NCBI RefSeq assembly: GCF_011043735.1
Contig: NZ_JAAKGV010000017.1
Location: forward strand, 1-64,000
Direction: 5' to 3'
Source of the DNA: Methylobacterium sp. DB0501
GTDB lineage: Bacteria; Pseudomonadota; Alphaproteobacteria; Rhizobiales; Beijerinckiaceae
DNA length: 64,000 bases
Below the pieces are notes generated by a model. The model was given only the letters and a program-made list of their open reading frames with translations, made no database searches and was not told the origin of the DNA. A program made the position numbers and the translations under genes. This document shows, one piece after another, positions 1 to 9,137 of this stretch. How positions within the stretch are numbered: the first letter of the stretch is position 1; each line of letters opens with the position of its first letter.

Positions 1-48
1 TAACGCGCTGAGCTGACCAGTACTAATCGCTCGATCGGCTTGATCGCT
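1..48 (+). rRNA. 23S ribosomal RNA, 3' end (partial)
   Basis: The window opens inside the conserved 3' terminus of 23S rRNA, recognisable by the block GAGCTGACCAGTACTAAT followed by CGATCGGCTTGATC. Only the last few dozen bases are present and the rest lies left of the window. The exact 3' end is approximate. 5S rRNA and tRNA-fMet follow on the same strand, the usual end of an alphaproteobacterial rRNA operon. Confidence 0.9.
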
Positions 49-157
49 CTCATGATCCGTGTCCGGATCAACCCCGACACCACGACACGATGAAGACGCC
101 TGACGCAGCCGAGCGGCTGCCACAGAACGAATGCTTGCTGGACGAACGTGCTTGGCC

Positions 158-278
158 GGTCTGGTGGTCTGAGCGGGGTGATCAGAACCCGATCCCATCT
201 CGAACTCGGCCGTTAACCGCCCCAGCGCCCATGGTACTGTGTCTCAAGACACGGGAGAGTCGGTCACCGCCAGACCTG
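158..278 (+). rRNA. rrf: 5S ribosomal RNA
   Basis: The segment has the 5S core CCCGATCCCATCTCGAACTCG, the GGTACTG loop, and a helix I formed by GGTCTGG (158-164) and CCAGACC (270-276). The length is about 121 nt, normal for 5S. Just outside the mature ends, ACGTGCTTGGC (146-156) pairs perfectly with GCCAAGCACGT (278-288), an extended stem that probably guides maturation of the precursor. End positions are estimates from the helix. Confidence 0.92.
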
Positions 279-323
279 CCAAGCACGTCACGTTCCCTCA
301 ACACGAGGCAGATCGCACCCTGG

Positions 324-400
<77 letters not shown>

Positions 401-406
401 ACCATA

Positions 407-444
407 CGAAAAACCCCGCCGGGTCTGCCCGGCGGGGTTTTTCG
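407..444 (+). terminator. Rho-independent terminator of the rRNA operon
   Basis: A perfect GC-rich stem, CCCCGCCGGG with CCCGGCGGGG, is flanked by AAAAA on the left and TTTTT on the right. It lies directly after tRNA-fMet. The symmetric A/T tracts would let it work in both directions. Confidence 0.93.
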
Positions 445-613
445 TGTTAGGACCATCTGCCCTCCCCGCGAGCCGAATCCGGGGCCATCGCCCTGACTGG
501 CCCAGCGTGATCGCGAGGAACTGGTCGTAGGAGCTGAGCCGGTTTGCCGGTATTGGCCACCCTGACCGAGGCGGTCGGCGCCGCCGCCTGAACCGGCAGG
601 ACAATCAGATCCC

Positions 614-1504
614 ATGTGCTTCTCCGGCCTGTCCGCCTTTCCCATCACGCCCATGGACGAGGGCGGCCGAGTCGACCTGCCGGCCCTGCGCCGCCTCGTC
701 GCCCGCCTCTGCGCGGCCGGCGTCGATTCGATCGGTCTCCTCGGCAGCACGGGATCCTACCCCTACCTCTCCCGGGAGGAGCGCCGCCGGGCGCTTCGGG
801 CCGCCCTCGACGAGGCGGCGGGCCGCATACCGATCCTCGTCGGCATCGGCGCGCTGCGGACCGACGCGGCGGTGCGGCTGGCACAGGATGCGCGGGCGGA
901 GGGGGCCGCGGCCGGGCTGCTCGCCGCGATGTCCTATACGCCCCTCACCGACGACGAGGTGTTCGAGCATTGCGCCGCCGTCGCCCGCGAGAGCGGCCTG
1001 CCGCTCTGCCTCTACGACAATCCCTCGACCACGCATTTCCGGTTCAGTCCGGCCCTGGTCGGCCGGCTGAGCCGGGTACCGGGGATCGTCGCGGTGAAGA
1101 GCCCGGGCCAAGCGCCGGAGGCGGTGGCCGGGCACCTCGCCGAGCTGCGCGCCGCCGTGCCGCCGGACTTCTCCATCGGCACGAGCGGCGACTGGCTCGC
1201 GACCGAGGCGCTGATCGCCGGCGCGGAGGCTTGGTACAGCGTAGTCGCCGGGCTGTTTCCCGAGGTGGCCGTCGCGATCGTCCGCGCCCTGCGGGCCGGG
1301 GATGTGACGGAGGCGCGCCGGCTCGATGCCCGGCTCGAACCGCTCTGGGCCTTGTTCCGCGAGTTCTCCAGCCTGCGGGTCACTTACGCCTGCGCCAACC
1401 TCCTCGACCTGACCCAGGCCGCGCCGCCGCGGCCGATCCTGCCGCTCGGCGCGGAGGCCCGGACCAGGGTGGCGGAGGCGATGCGGGCACTCGATCTTGC
1501 GTGA
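614..1504 (+). CDS. DapA-family (dihydrodipicolinate synthase / N-acetylneuraminate lyase) aldolase
   Basis: A 296-residue TIM-barrel lyase of the class I aldolase DHDPS/NAL family. Visible are the substrate-loop segment GLLGSTGSYP (residues 41-50), the catalytic tyrosine in LYDNPST (Tyr134) and the Schiff-base lysine in VAVKSPG (Lys162). Length is normal for the family. The GSTGS loop differs from the GTTGE of true DapA, so this is probably a paralogue acting on another 2-oxo acid, not lysine biosynthesis. It ends two bases before the convergent amidohydrolase gene, which suggests a link with the ureide-type cluster to its right, but the substrate cannot be read from sequence. Confidence 0.88.
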   Translation: MCFSGLSAFPITPMDEGGRVDLPALRRLVARLCAAGVDSIGLLGSTGSYPYLSREERRRALRAALDEAAGRIPILVGIGALRTDAAVRLAQDARAEGAAAGLLAAMSYTPLTDDEVFEHCAAVARESGLPLCLYDNPSTTHFRFSPALVGRLSRVPGIVAVKSPGQAPEAVAGHLAELRAAVPPDFSIGTSGDWLATEALIAGAEAWYSVVAGLFPEVAVAIVRALRAGDVTEARRLDARLEPLWALFREFSSLRVTYACANLLDLTQAAPPRPILPLGAEARTRVAEAMRALDLA

Positions 1505-1506
1505 GG

Positions 1507-2883
1507 TCAGGCCTCTGCGAAGGCGGCGCGGGCCTCCGGCAGGTCCCAGATCCGCTCGATCGCGGCGGCGCCCTCGCGGGTGATCGCCGCCTCGTCGCCG
1601 GCGAGGTAGCGGCCGTCATCGACGAGGACCCGGCCGTCGACGATCACCTGGGCGATGTTGGCGCGGTTGGCGAGCGCGATCAGGGCCCGCAACGGATCGT
1701 GCAAGGGTTGCAGGTGGGGGTGGGTCATGTCCACCACCGTCAGGTCGGCTTTGGCGCCCGGCGCCAGCACGCCGAGATCGGGCCGCCCGATCGCCGCGGC
1801 GGCCTCGCCCGTCACCGCGTCGACGAGGGCGGCGGACTCCGCCGCCTCGGCCCGGCCGGCGGCGATCTTCGAGATCAGCGAGGCGGCGTTGAGTTCGCCG
1901 AGCAGGTCCATGTTGTAGCCGTCGGTGCCGACCAGCGTGCGGATCCCGTGGCCGGCGAAGCGCCCGAAGGCGGCGGTGCGCCCAGCCCGGGCGAAGACTC
2001 GCGGGCAGTTCAGCACCGTGGCGCCCCGCGCCGCCATCAGGCGCAGGTCGTCGTCGCTGCTGGCGATGCAGTGGGCGGCCAGCAGGTCCGGCGCCAGCAG
2101 GCCGAGCCAGTCGAGGTATTCCGCCGGGCTGCGCCCGTCGTGCCGGGCCCGGATGGTCGCGACCTCGTCGTCGCTCTGGGCGAGATGGGTGGTGATCGGG
2201 ACGCCGAGTTCCCGCGCCCGGGCGGCGCAGGCGCGCAGGAGATCGGGGCCGCAGGTGTCGGTGGCGTGCGGGCTCATGGCGAGGCGGATGCGCCCTTCCG
2301 CCCTGCCCTCCCAGCGGGCATGGAGCGCGTTCCACGCCGCGAGGTCGGCGGCGCCGTCGTCGCCGGCATAGGACACGCGCCCGTCCGGGCCGGCCCTGGC
2401 GTCGGCGGTCGAGAACAGGTAGGGCGCGCCGTAGAAACGCAGGCCCATCTCCTCGGCCGCCTCGAACATCTCGGGGATGCCGTTCCGGAACGGCTCCATC
2501 ACCGTGGTGGCGCCGCCCTTCAGGAGCTGCAGGATGCCGAGCCGGGCGACCGCCCGGCGCTCCTGCGGCGTGAGGACGGTCAGCGCGATCTTCGAGAGCG
2601 GCAGCAGCACCGTGTAGACGATGCTCTTGCCCCCTGTCCGCCCCCGCCCGTCCTCGGTATGCGATCGGGCGATCGCCTCGCTGAAGCAATGGTTGTGCAG
2701 GTTCATCAGGCCCGGCAGCACGAGGCGGCCCGGCCGGTCGTCGATCGTGTCGGCCGCCGGCCGGTCCGGCGTGATCGCGGCGATGCGGGTGCCCTCGATC
2801 AGCACCCAGCGGTCGCGCTCGATGCGGGGCGAACCGTCCCGGCGGGTGAGGATCCAGGAGCCGAAGAGGGCAACCGTGGTCAC
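1507..2883 (-). CDS. Amidohydrolase-superfamily deaminase (TRZ/ATZ, cytosine-deaminase-like)
   Basis: A 458-residue metal-dependent hydrolase. I chose the GTG start because its GTGA overlaps the stop codon of the upstream deacetylase gene (translational coupling) and because the protein then begins with the typical beta-sandwich strand before LPGLMNLHNH. Metal-binding signatures are HNH (His63, His65), the His of THLAQSDDE, the His of AAHCIASS and the Asp of GTDGYNMD, as in chlorohydrolases, cytosine deaminases and 8-oxoguanine deaminases. It should remove an amino or other leaving group from a heterocycle; the substrate is unknown. It is the last gene of a six-gene minus-strand operon with a deacetylase-fold enzyme, an ABC importer and a carbamoylase. 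Confidence 0.88.
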   Translation of the reverse strand: MTTVALFGSWILTRRDGSPRIERDRWVLIEGTRIAAITPDRPAADTIDDRPGRLVLPGLMNLHNHCFSEAIARSHTEDGRGRTGGKSIVYTVLLPLSKIALTVLTPQERRAVARLGILQLLKGGATTVMEPFRNGIPEMFEAAEEMGLRFYGAPYLFSTADARAGPDGRVSYAGDDGAADLAAWNALHARWEGRAEGRIRLAMSPHATDTCGPDLLRACAARARELGVPITTHLAQSDDEVATIRARHDGRSPAEYLDWLGLLAPDLLAAHCIASSDDDLRLMAARGATVLNCPRVFARAGRTAAFGRFAGHGIRTLVGTDGYNMDLLGELNAASLISKIAAGRAEAAESAALVDAVTGEAAAAIGRPDLGVLAPGAKADLTVVDMTHPHLQPLHDPLRALIALANRANIAQVIVDGRVLVDDGRYLAGDEAAITREGAAAIERIWDLPEARAAFAEA

Positions 2884-3758
2884 GCCGCCCGCTCGTACTT
2901 CAAGAAGTTCTCGGCGATCGCCGCGCCGGTGGTGATCCAGAGGTCGGGGCAGCCTTTCGCGTAGGTCAGGAACTCGCGCAAAAGGCGCAGGCGCATCGGC
3001 CGGCCGCTGCATTGCGGGTGCAGCACCGTCGTCACCATCGCGCCCCAGTCGCGGACCTCGTCGAGCTCGTCCTTCCACAGCGACAGGACGTGTTCCTTCG
3101 GGAAGATCGAGCGCGGGCTGAAGCGGGTCGAGAGGCCGTGCATCCAGTCGTCGTAGCTCGCCGTCACCGGCAGCTCGATCGGGCCGGGGCGGCCATCCGT
3201 GAGGACGTGGCGATAGGGCCGCACGTCGTCGCGGAACGACGAGGTGTAGACGATGCCGTGCTTCACCAGGATCTGGCGCAGGCCCTCGGTGAACTCGCCG
3301 TAGGGGGCGCGGTAGCCCGTCGGCACCACGCCGAGGCGGCGCTTCAGGGTCTCGAAGCCGCGCTCCACCTCTTCCTCGATGAAGGGCGCGCCCGGATCCG
3401 GCATGAGGTGGTGGTAGCCGTGATGGCCGATCTCGTGGCCGGCCCGCATGATCGCCTCGGCCATCGCCGGATAGGCGTCGACGGCCCAGCCGGTGATGAA
3501 GAACGTCCCCTTGAGGTCGAGCCGGTCGAGGAGTTCGAGGAGCTTCGGCGTCCCGACCCGCGCCTCGTAGGCGCCGTAGCTCATGGTGACCAGACGCTCG
3601 GCATGGGCCGCGTCCTTGCTGGTCCAGGCGCTCTCGGCATCGACGTCGAAGGAGAGGAACATCGCCGAGCGGTAGGGCGCGGGCCAGGGATAATCGGGGG
3701 CCGGCGGGGCGAGATTGGCGGGGGTGAGCGGGATGCTGTCGAGGGCGGCGCGGTTCAT
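2880..3758 (-). CDS. CE4 polysaccharide-deacetylase-fold enzyme (possible cyclic imidase / allantoinase-like)
   Basis: A 292-residue NodB-fold protein. The metal-binding elements are FDVDAES (Asp38, Asp40) and HEIGHHGYHH (His108 and His112/113), followed by the RAPYGEFT motif and a late LHPQCSG histidine. There is no signal peptide, so it should act in the cytoplasm. That fits the PuuE / HpPgdA branch, whose members include allantoinases and cyclic imide hydrolases, better than a cell-wall deacetylase. The ATG at 3758 begins the protein shortly before the conserved domain; an in-frame ATG 60 bases upstream is possible. It is coupled by 4 bp to the amidohydrolase. Ring opening of a cyclic ureide is an inference from the neighbours. 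Confidence 0.82.
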   Translation of the reverse strand: MNRAALDSIPLTPANLAPPAPDYPWPAPYRSAMFLSFDVDAESAWTSKDAAHAERLVTMSYGAYEARVGTPKLLELLDRLDLKGTFFITGWAVDAYPAMAEAIMRAGHEIGHHGYHHLMPDPGAPFIEEEVERGFETLKRRLGVVPTGYRAPYGEFTEGLRQILVKHGIVYTSSFRDDVRPYRHVLTDGRPGPIELPVTASYDDWMHGLSTRFSPRSIFPKEHVLSLWKDELDEVRDWGAMVTTVLHPQCSGRPMRLRLLREFLTYAKGCPDLWITTGAAIAENFLKYERAA

Positions 3759-3947
3759 GGCGGACTCATCGGTGTCGGTCGTTATGAGGCCCGATCGCGC
3801 GGCCGATCGGGTGAACATCCATCATTCAGAGGATCTCTCCGTCATCCCGGGGCTCGCCGCAGGCAGGAATCCGGAATCCAGACGCGCAGGCGGTGCAGAA
3901 CACGGCGGAATGGTTCTGCCGTCGTCGGGAATTCCTGCGATTCCGGA
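3759..3947. other. Intergenic region with short inverted repeats
   Basis: A 189-base gap inside the operon. It holds GCAGAAC (3895-3901) facing GTTCTGC (3913-3919) and a GTCATCCCGGGGCTCGCC block (from 3841) that resembles the block near 12937. No coding signal is visible. It may form an mRNA hairpin after the binding-protein gene. Confidence 0.4.
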
Positions 3948-4775
3948 CTACTTCCCGCCATTGATCGCCGCCTTGTCGACGCCGTTCTCGGTGAGCTTCC
4001 ACTTCTCCAGGAGCGCCTTGTAGGTTCCGTCGGCGATCAGCGCGTCGAGGGCGCCGGCCATGGCCCGCTGCAGGCCGGTCTCCTTCACGGGAATCGCGAT
4101 GCCGGTATATTGCAGGGCGATCGGGGTGCCGACGGAGAGGTAGGTGTCGGGCTCCAGCCCCATCACGTAGGGCAGCGTCTCGTTGCCCTGGACGGCGGCG
4201 TCGATGCGGCCCTGCTTGAGCTGGGTGCGGGCGTCGGCCGAGCCCTCGGTGCCGACGAACACAACCGGGTCGTCCTTGCAGTTCTGCTCGCTCCAGGCGG
4301 CGATCTCCCGCGGGAACGAGGTGCGCCGGCTCGCCCCGGCCTTCTTGCCGCACAAGGACCTCATGTCCTTGAACTCCCCCTCGCGGGCCTTGCGGACGAA
4401 GAATTGCGGGCCGCTGCGCAGGTAATCGACGAAGGTCGCGGTCTCGTGGCGTGTCGCGAGGTCGGTCATGCCGGAGAGGATCATGTCGACCCGTCCCGTG
4501 CTGAGCGCCGGCATCATCTGGTCGAAGCTCGTCTCCTGCCAGGCGAGCTTGACCCCGAGCTTCTTGGCCAGCGCGTCGCCGAGATCGACGTCGAAGCCGG
4601 TGAGCTGGCCGGTCGCCGGGTCCTTGAACTCCATCGGCGGGTAGTTCGGCACGATCGCGACCTTGAGCGTGCCGCTCTTGACCACGTCCGGCGGCAGGGC
4701 CGCCCTTGGCGCGTCCTGCGCCGCCGCAGCGGCGGTCGACAGGCTGATGAGACCGATCGCGATCAGGCGCTTCAC
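3948..4775 (-). CDS. ABC transporter substrate-binding protein, polar amino acid type (family 3)
   Basis: A 275-residue periplasmic binding protein. It has a cleavable signal peptide (MKRLIAIGLISLSTAAAAA, then QDAP) and the family-3 pattern LKVAIVPNYPPMEFKD, TGFDVDLGDALAKKLGV and GRVDMILSGMTD. This is the SBP_bac_3 fold, which binds amino acids and similar small polar compounds. It directly precedes the deacetylase gene and follows the matching ATPase and permease, so the transporter is complete if the single permease homodimerises. The hydrolases encoded beside it suggest the ligand may be a ureide or amide, but this is inference. Confidence 0.92.
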   Translation of the reverse strand: MKRLIAIGLISLSTAAAAAQDAPRAALPPDVVKSGTLKVAIVPNYPPMEFKDPATGQLTGFDVDLGDALAKKLGVKLAWQETSFDQMMPALSTGRVDMILSGMTDLATRHETATFVDYLRSGPQFFVRKAREGEFKDMRSLCGKKAGASRRTSFPREIAAWSEQNCKDDPVVFVGTEGSADARTQLKQGRIDAAVQGNETLPYVMGLEPDTYLSVGTPIALQYTGIAIPVKETGLQRAMAGALDALIADGTYKALLEKWKLTENGVDKAAINGGK

Positions 4776-4806
4776 CGAAAACCTCCTCGTGAACCTTCGA
4801 GAAAAC

Positions 4807-5573
<767 letters not shown>

Positions 5574-5577
<4 letters not shown>

Positions 5578-6431
5578 CGGCCGGGCCTCGCGGTGCCACG
5601 GGCGAAGCGGCGCTCCAGCAGCATCTGCAGCGGCGTCAGGGCCGACACGACCAGCAGGTACCAGAGGCCGGCGACGATCAGCAGTTCGATCACCCGGGAA
5701 TTGGCGTAGTAGATGTTCTCGGCGGCGTGCAGCACTTCCGGGTACTGGATCACGCTGGCCAGCGAGGTCGCCTTGACGAGGCCGATGAACTCGTTGCCGA
5801 GAGGCGGCAGCACCACCCGCATCGCCTGGGGCAGGATGATGCGACGGAGGGCCTTCATCCGGCCCATGCCGATCGCCTGCGCGGCCTCCGACTGCCCGGC
5901 ATCGACCGAGAGCAGGCCGGCACGCATCACCTCCGAGGTATAGGCGCCCTGGTTGATCCCCAAGCCCAGCAAAGCCGCCAGGAACGGCGTCATCACCTCG
6001 ACCGACTTCACCGACCACAGGCCCGGGATGCCGATGACGGGAAACACCAGCGCCAGGTTGAACCACAGCAGCAGCTGCAGGATCAGCGGCGTGCCGCGAA
6101 ACAGCCAGGTGTAGCCGGCGGCCACCCCCTTCAGCACCGGGTTGGGCGAGAGCCGCATCACCGCGACGACGAGGCCGAGCGCGATGCCGAGGCTCATCGC
6201 CAGGACGGCCATCACCAGGGTATTGGCGATGCCCCGCAGGATCACCGGCACGGTGAGGAAGCGGCCGACATAGGCCCACTCGATCTGTCCTTCCGCGAAG
6301 GCGCGCCCGATCAGCGCCAGCACGGCCAGGATCAGGCCTGCGGCGATCCAGCGGCCCCAATGCGTCCGCCGGGCGGTCGGCAGGCCGGTGAGATCGGGAA
6401 AGCCCTCCGCGAGGGCGCGTCCGCTCGTCAT
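5574..6431 (-). CDS. ABC transporter permease, polar amino acid type (HisM/GlnP-like)
   Basis: A 285-residue inner-membrane protein. A first hydrophobic segment lies at residues 27-45 (WIAAGLILAVLALIGRAF). The PAAT permease core follows, with ANTLVMAVLAMSLGIALG, the WLFRGTPLILQL motif and the cytoplasmic coupling loop EAAQAIGMGRMKALRRIILPQA. The N-terminal extension with an extra helix is common in alphaproteobacterial members. Only one permease gene is present, so a homodimer is expected. It sits between the carbamoylase and ATPase genes and overlaps the latter by 4 bp. Confidence 0.93.
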
Positions 6432-6465
6432 GGATCCCTCGTCGGTGGCCGGGGAGGCTGCGGGG

Positions 6466-7431
6466 TCAGGCCGCCGCGGAGGGCGCCGGGTGCGGCGGCT
6501 CGATCACGCCGGCCCGCTCGGTGATCGGCCCGTACTGGGCCGGCTGCCGGTGCTGGCCGAAATTGAACATCTTGTCCTTGCCCTGCCGGCAGCGATCGAG
6601 GTCGCATTCGGCCACCACCACCTCGTCGCCGAGGGTCCTGGTCTGCGCCACGATCCGCCCGTCGGGATCGACGATGCAGGAGCCGCCGATCAACCCTGAG
6701 CCGTCCTCGTTGCCGGCTTTGGCCACCGTCACCGCCCAGGTGGCATTCATGTAGGCGTTGGCCTGGGCGACCAGGGTCGAGTGGAAGGTGCGCAAGGACG
6801 CGTCCTCGCTCGTACCGCCGTTCGGGTCGTAGGCGGCCGAGTTGTAGCCGACGCAGACGAGCTCGACGCCCTGCAGCCCCAGCACCCGCCAGGCCTCGGG
6901 CCAGCGCCGGTCGTTGCAGATCATCATGCCCAGAATCGCGCCGGACCAGGCCTCGCCGGCCCGGAAGGCCGGGAAGCCGGTATCGCCGTAGGAGAAGTAG
7001 CGCTTCTCGAGCTGCTGGAAGCGCGCGCCTTCCCGCGGCTCGACCGAGCCCGGCAGGTGGACCTTGCGGTAGCGCCCGAGGATCGACCCGTCCGGCTGGA
7101 CCAGGATCGCGCTGTTGAAGCGCTGTCCCTCCGGCGTCAGCTCGGCATAGCCGATGTTGAACCCGACCCCGAGCTCCCGGGCGCGGTCGAAGAGCGGCTG
7201 GACGGCGGGATTCGGCATCGCGCGCTCGAAGTATCCGTCGAGGTCGTCGCCGTCGAGCAGCCAGCGCGGGAAGAAGGTCGTGAAGGCGAGTTCGGGGAAC
7301 ACCACCAGCGTGGCGCCGCGTCCCGCCGCCTCGTCGAGCAGGCGGAGCAGCCGGCCGAGGGTGTGCTCGCGGGAATCGGCGCGCTGGGTCGGCCCCATCT
7401 GCGCGGCCGCGACGGTGACGATACGGGACAT
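6466..7431 (-). CDS. Nitrilase-superfamily N-carbamoyl-D-amino-acid hydrolase-like amidase
   Basis: A 321-residue cytoplasmic C-N hydrolase. The Glu-Lys-Cys triad is visible as VVFPELAF (Glu47), YRKVHLPG (Lys123) and MMICNDRRWPEAWR (Cys172). The CNDRRWPE context and the Glu47/Cys172 positions match Agrobacterium-type D-carbamoylases, which release CO2 and ammonia from N-carbamoyl amino acids. Half-amides are a related possibility. I chose the ATG at 7431 over 7434 because GAGG lies five bases upstream and the protein then starts like known carbamoylases. It is the first gene of the minus-strand operon and is divergent from a LysR gene. Confidence 0.88.
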   Translation of the reverse strand: MSRIVTVAAAQMGPTQRADSREHTLGRLLRLLDEAAGRGATLVVFPELAFTTFFPRWLLDGDDLDGYFERAMPNPAVQPLFDRARELGVGFNIGYAELTPEGQRFNSAILVQPDGSILGRYRKVHLPGSVEPREGARFQQLEKRYFSYGDTGFPAFRAGEAWSGAILGMMICNDRRWPEAWRVLGLQGVELVCVGYNSAAYDPNGGTSEDASLRTFHSTLVAQANAYMNATWAVTVAKAGNEDGSGLIGGSCIVDPDGRIVAQTRTLGDEVVVAECDLDRCRQGKDKMFNFGQHRQPAQYGPITERAGVIEPPHPAPSAAA

Positions 7432-7575
7432 CATGACCTCGAAACAGGCACGATGCTGCATTTACAAGCATTGTGCGAGAGTTGATGGGGTCTATACCCG
7501 ATCATGCACATTCCTTACGCCTCCACAATCTGGGAGATTATGATAAATTCCGCCGGACTATAATCTGGAGTGATG
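7432..7575. promoter_or_regulatory. Divergent promoter region between the carbamoylase operon and the LysR gene
   Basis: A 144-base divergent spacer that is more AT-rich than its surroundings, with CTCCACAATCTGGGAG near 7530 and TTATGATAAATT next to it. LysR regulators usually bind such divergent spacers at T-N11-A sites, so this is the likely control region for both directions. I cannot fix the exact operator or promoter boxes. Confidence 0.5.
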
Positions 7576-8487
7576 ATGAACCTGCGACAGCTGGAGATCC
7601 TGCGGGCGGTGGTCCGGCACCGCACCACCCTGGCGGCGGCCGAGGAGCTGGCGGTGTCGCAGCCGGCGGTGAGCAACGCCCTCAAGGCGATGGAGGCGCA
7701 GGTCGGCTTCCCGCTCTTCGACCGCATCAACAACCGGTTGTTTCCGACCGCCGAGGCGATGACGCTCTACAAGGAGAGCGAGGCGATCTTCGCGCTCCAC
7801 GCCAAGCTCGAGGGCCGCCTGCGCGACCTGCGCGAGAACCGCCACGGCCACCTCGCCCTGATGGCGACGCCGCCGCTGGCCTACGGCCTCCTGCCCCGGG
7901 CGCTCGCCGCCTTCGTGCGGCAGCGGCCGCAGACCCGGCTGTTCTTCGACGTGCGCCGCTACGAGGGCGTGATCGAGGGCGTGACCAGCCGGGTCGCCGA
8001 GCTCGGCTTCGCGCTCGGCCTGTCGAACCATGTCGGCATCGCCCACGAGGTCGTGCACCGGGGCGAGATGGTCTGCGTCATGGCGCCCGACCATCCCCTG
8101 AGCGGGCGGGATTCGGTCACGCCGGCCGACCTGTCGCGTCATCCCTTCATCGGGCTCGAGCGCGGCACGCGCCTCGGCGAGGCATTGCGCGACGCCTTCG
8201 CGCGGGCGGGCGTGCCGTTCGCCGCCGCCGTGGAGGTCCGCTACTGCAACACCGCCTGCGTGCTCGCCGGGGCCGGGGTCGGCGTCGCGGTGGTCGATCC
8301 GTTCTCGCCCGCCCAGGGCGGCGCGCATCCGGTGGTGGTGCGGCGCTTCGTGCCGACGACGCCGGTCGAGGCCTTCATGCTGTGGTCGGAGGCCGAGCCG
8401 CTGTCGCGCCTGGCGCGGGCCTTCCTCGACGAGGTGCGGGCGGCGCGAAGTGACGATCGGGCGGCCGAGGCCGGCATCCAGGCGTGA
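7576..8487 (+). CDS. LysR-family transcriptional regulator
   Basis: A 303-residue regulator. The N-terminal winged helix-turn-helix is typical (MNLRQLEILRAVV, TLAAAEELAVSQPAVSNALKAME, FDRINNRLFPTAEA), followed by a periplasmic-binding-like effector domain. Three start codons lie in tandem (GTG 7570, ATG 7573, ATG 7576). I prefer 7576 because GGAG at 7567-7570 is then spaced by five bases. It is divergent from the carbamoylase operon, so by LysR custom it probably controls that operon in response to its substrate or an intermediate. Confidence 0.93.
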   Translation: MNLRQLEILRAVVRHRTTLAAAEELAVSQPAVSNALKAMEAQVGFPLFDRINNRLFPTAEAMTLYKESEAIFALHAKLEGRLRDLRENRHGHLALMATPPLAYGLLPRALAAFVRQRPQTRLFFDVRRYEGVIEGVTSRVAELGFALGLSNHVGIAHEVVHRGEMVCVMAPDHPLSGRDSVTPADLSRHPFIGLERGTRLGEALRDAFARAGVPFAAAVEVRYCNTACVLAGAGVGVAVVDPFSPAQGGAHPVVVRRFVPTTPVEAFMLWSEAEPLSRLARAFLDEVRAARSDDRAAEAGIQA

Positions 8488-8579
8488 CAGCTTCGCTGCC
8501 GCGATTTGAGCCGGCGGCGGGGTTGACGTAAGGGATCGTCCCTGCCCTGCATGACGGGTATCGTGCCGCGGAGGAAGAG

Positions 8580-8834
8580 TTGCTGCTCGTTTCGGCCGTC
8601 ATGGCGGCTCTGATCGGGTCGTTCCTGGGTTGGAGGCTGGGGTTTCAACGGCCGCGACCGAGCCTGAAGGGGGCCGCATGGCTGTTCGTCGCGTTCCTCG
8701 GTCCCCTCATCCTGTCGTGGAACGACCTCGACGTATTCGTGGTGATCGTCGTCGGCGTCTCGCTGAACTACGCGGCATTCCTGCTCGGGTCCGCGCTGGG
8801 CGGCTGGGCCCGCGTTCGGCGCGGCACCCCGTAG
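8580..8834 (+). CDS. Small membrane protein of unknown function
   Basis: An 84-residue hydrophobic protein I do not recognise. Two or three membrane spans are visible: LLVSAVMAALIGSFLGW (2-18), AAWLFVAFLGPLILSW (32-47) and VFVVIVVGVSLNYAAFLLGSAL (52-73). The tail is basic (RVRRGTP). I chose a TTG start because GGAGG (8570-8574) is spaced five bases upstream; an internal ATG at codon 8 lacks such a site. It lies downstream of the LysR gene on the same strand. Confidence 0.6.
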   Translation: MLLVSAVMAALIGSFLGWRLGFQRPRPSLKGAAWLFVAFLGPLILSWNDLDVFVVIVVGVSLNYAAFLLGSALGGWARVRRGTP

Positions 8835-8889
8835 GCGCGGGCACGGCGACACCGGTCCCCGTCTTCGCGCGTGAGCGCCGATCCGCCTG

Positions 8890-9137
8890 CCCTTGCACCA
8901 CGGCCGCCCGGGCCACCTCCCCCGCATCCGTGAGCCGGCCGACGTTCCAGGCCGGCGCCATCACCCGGCGGCTCTGCGCGGCCGGCCGGATGCCCTCGGC
9001 GAGGTCGACGAACTTGCGCCCGAGATCGGCATCGGGATCGGGTTCTCGACGCTGCCGACCGCGTCCTCGATGAGGCGCGTGAGGACACGGCCGTCGGCGA
9101 GGGTGACGACCGTCAGGTCGACCTGCTCCGCGCCGGC
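8890..9137 (-). pseudogene. Remnant of an MmgE/PrpD-family gene (C-terminal part, frameshifted)
   Basis: Directly after the stop codon of the flavoprotein gene, the minus strand reads VDLTVVTLADGRVLTRLIED then AVGSVENP. It continues one frame over as PDADLGRKFVDLAEGIRP and later MAPAWNVGRLTDAGEVARAA. Together these match the C-terminal region of MmgE/PrpD (2-methylcitrate / cis-aconitate dehydratase-decarboxylase) proteins, where a DGR strand is followed by ENP and then a K-F-DLA helix. The frame change falls within AACCCGATCCCGATG. The N-terminal four fifths of the gene are missing. Boundaries are approximate. It looks like decay of a former neighbour of the flavoprotein gene. Confidence 0.6.

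Noticed and set aside
616..2964. Long open frame on the plus strand overlapping the DapA-like and amidohydrolase genes
   Set aside because: Its translation is Arg/Gly/Pro/Ala-rich with no family motif, and it lies antisense or out of frame to two genes with clear catalytic motifs. Long spurious frames are expected at this GC content.
1507..3078. Longer version of the amidohydrolase starting at 3078
   Set aside because: The first 65 residues would be Arg/Pro-rich antisense-like sequence inside the deacetylase gene. The GTG at 2883 overlaps that gene's stop and gives the normal family N-terminus.
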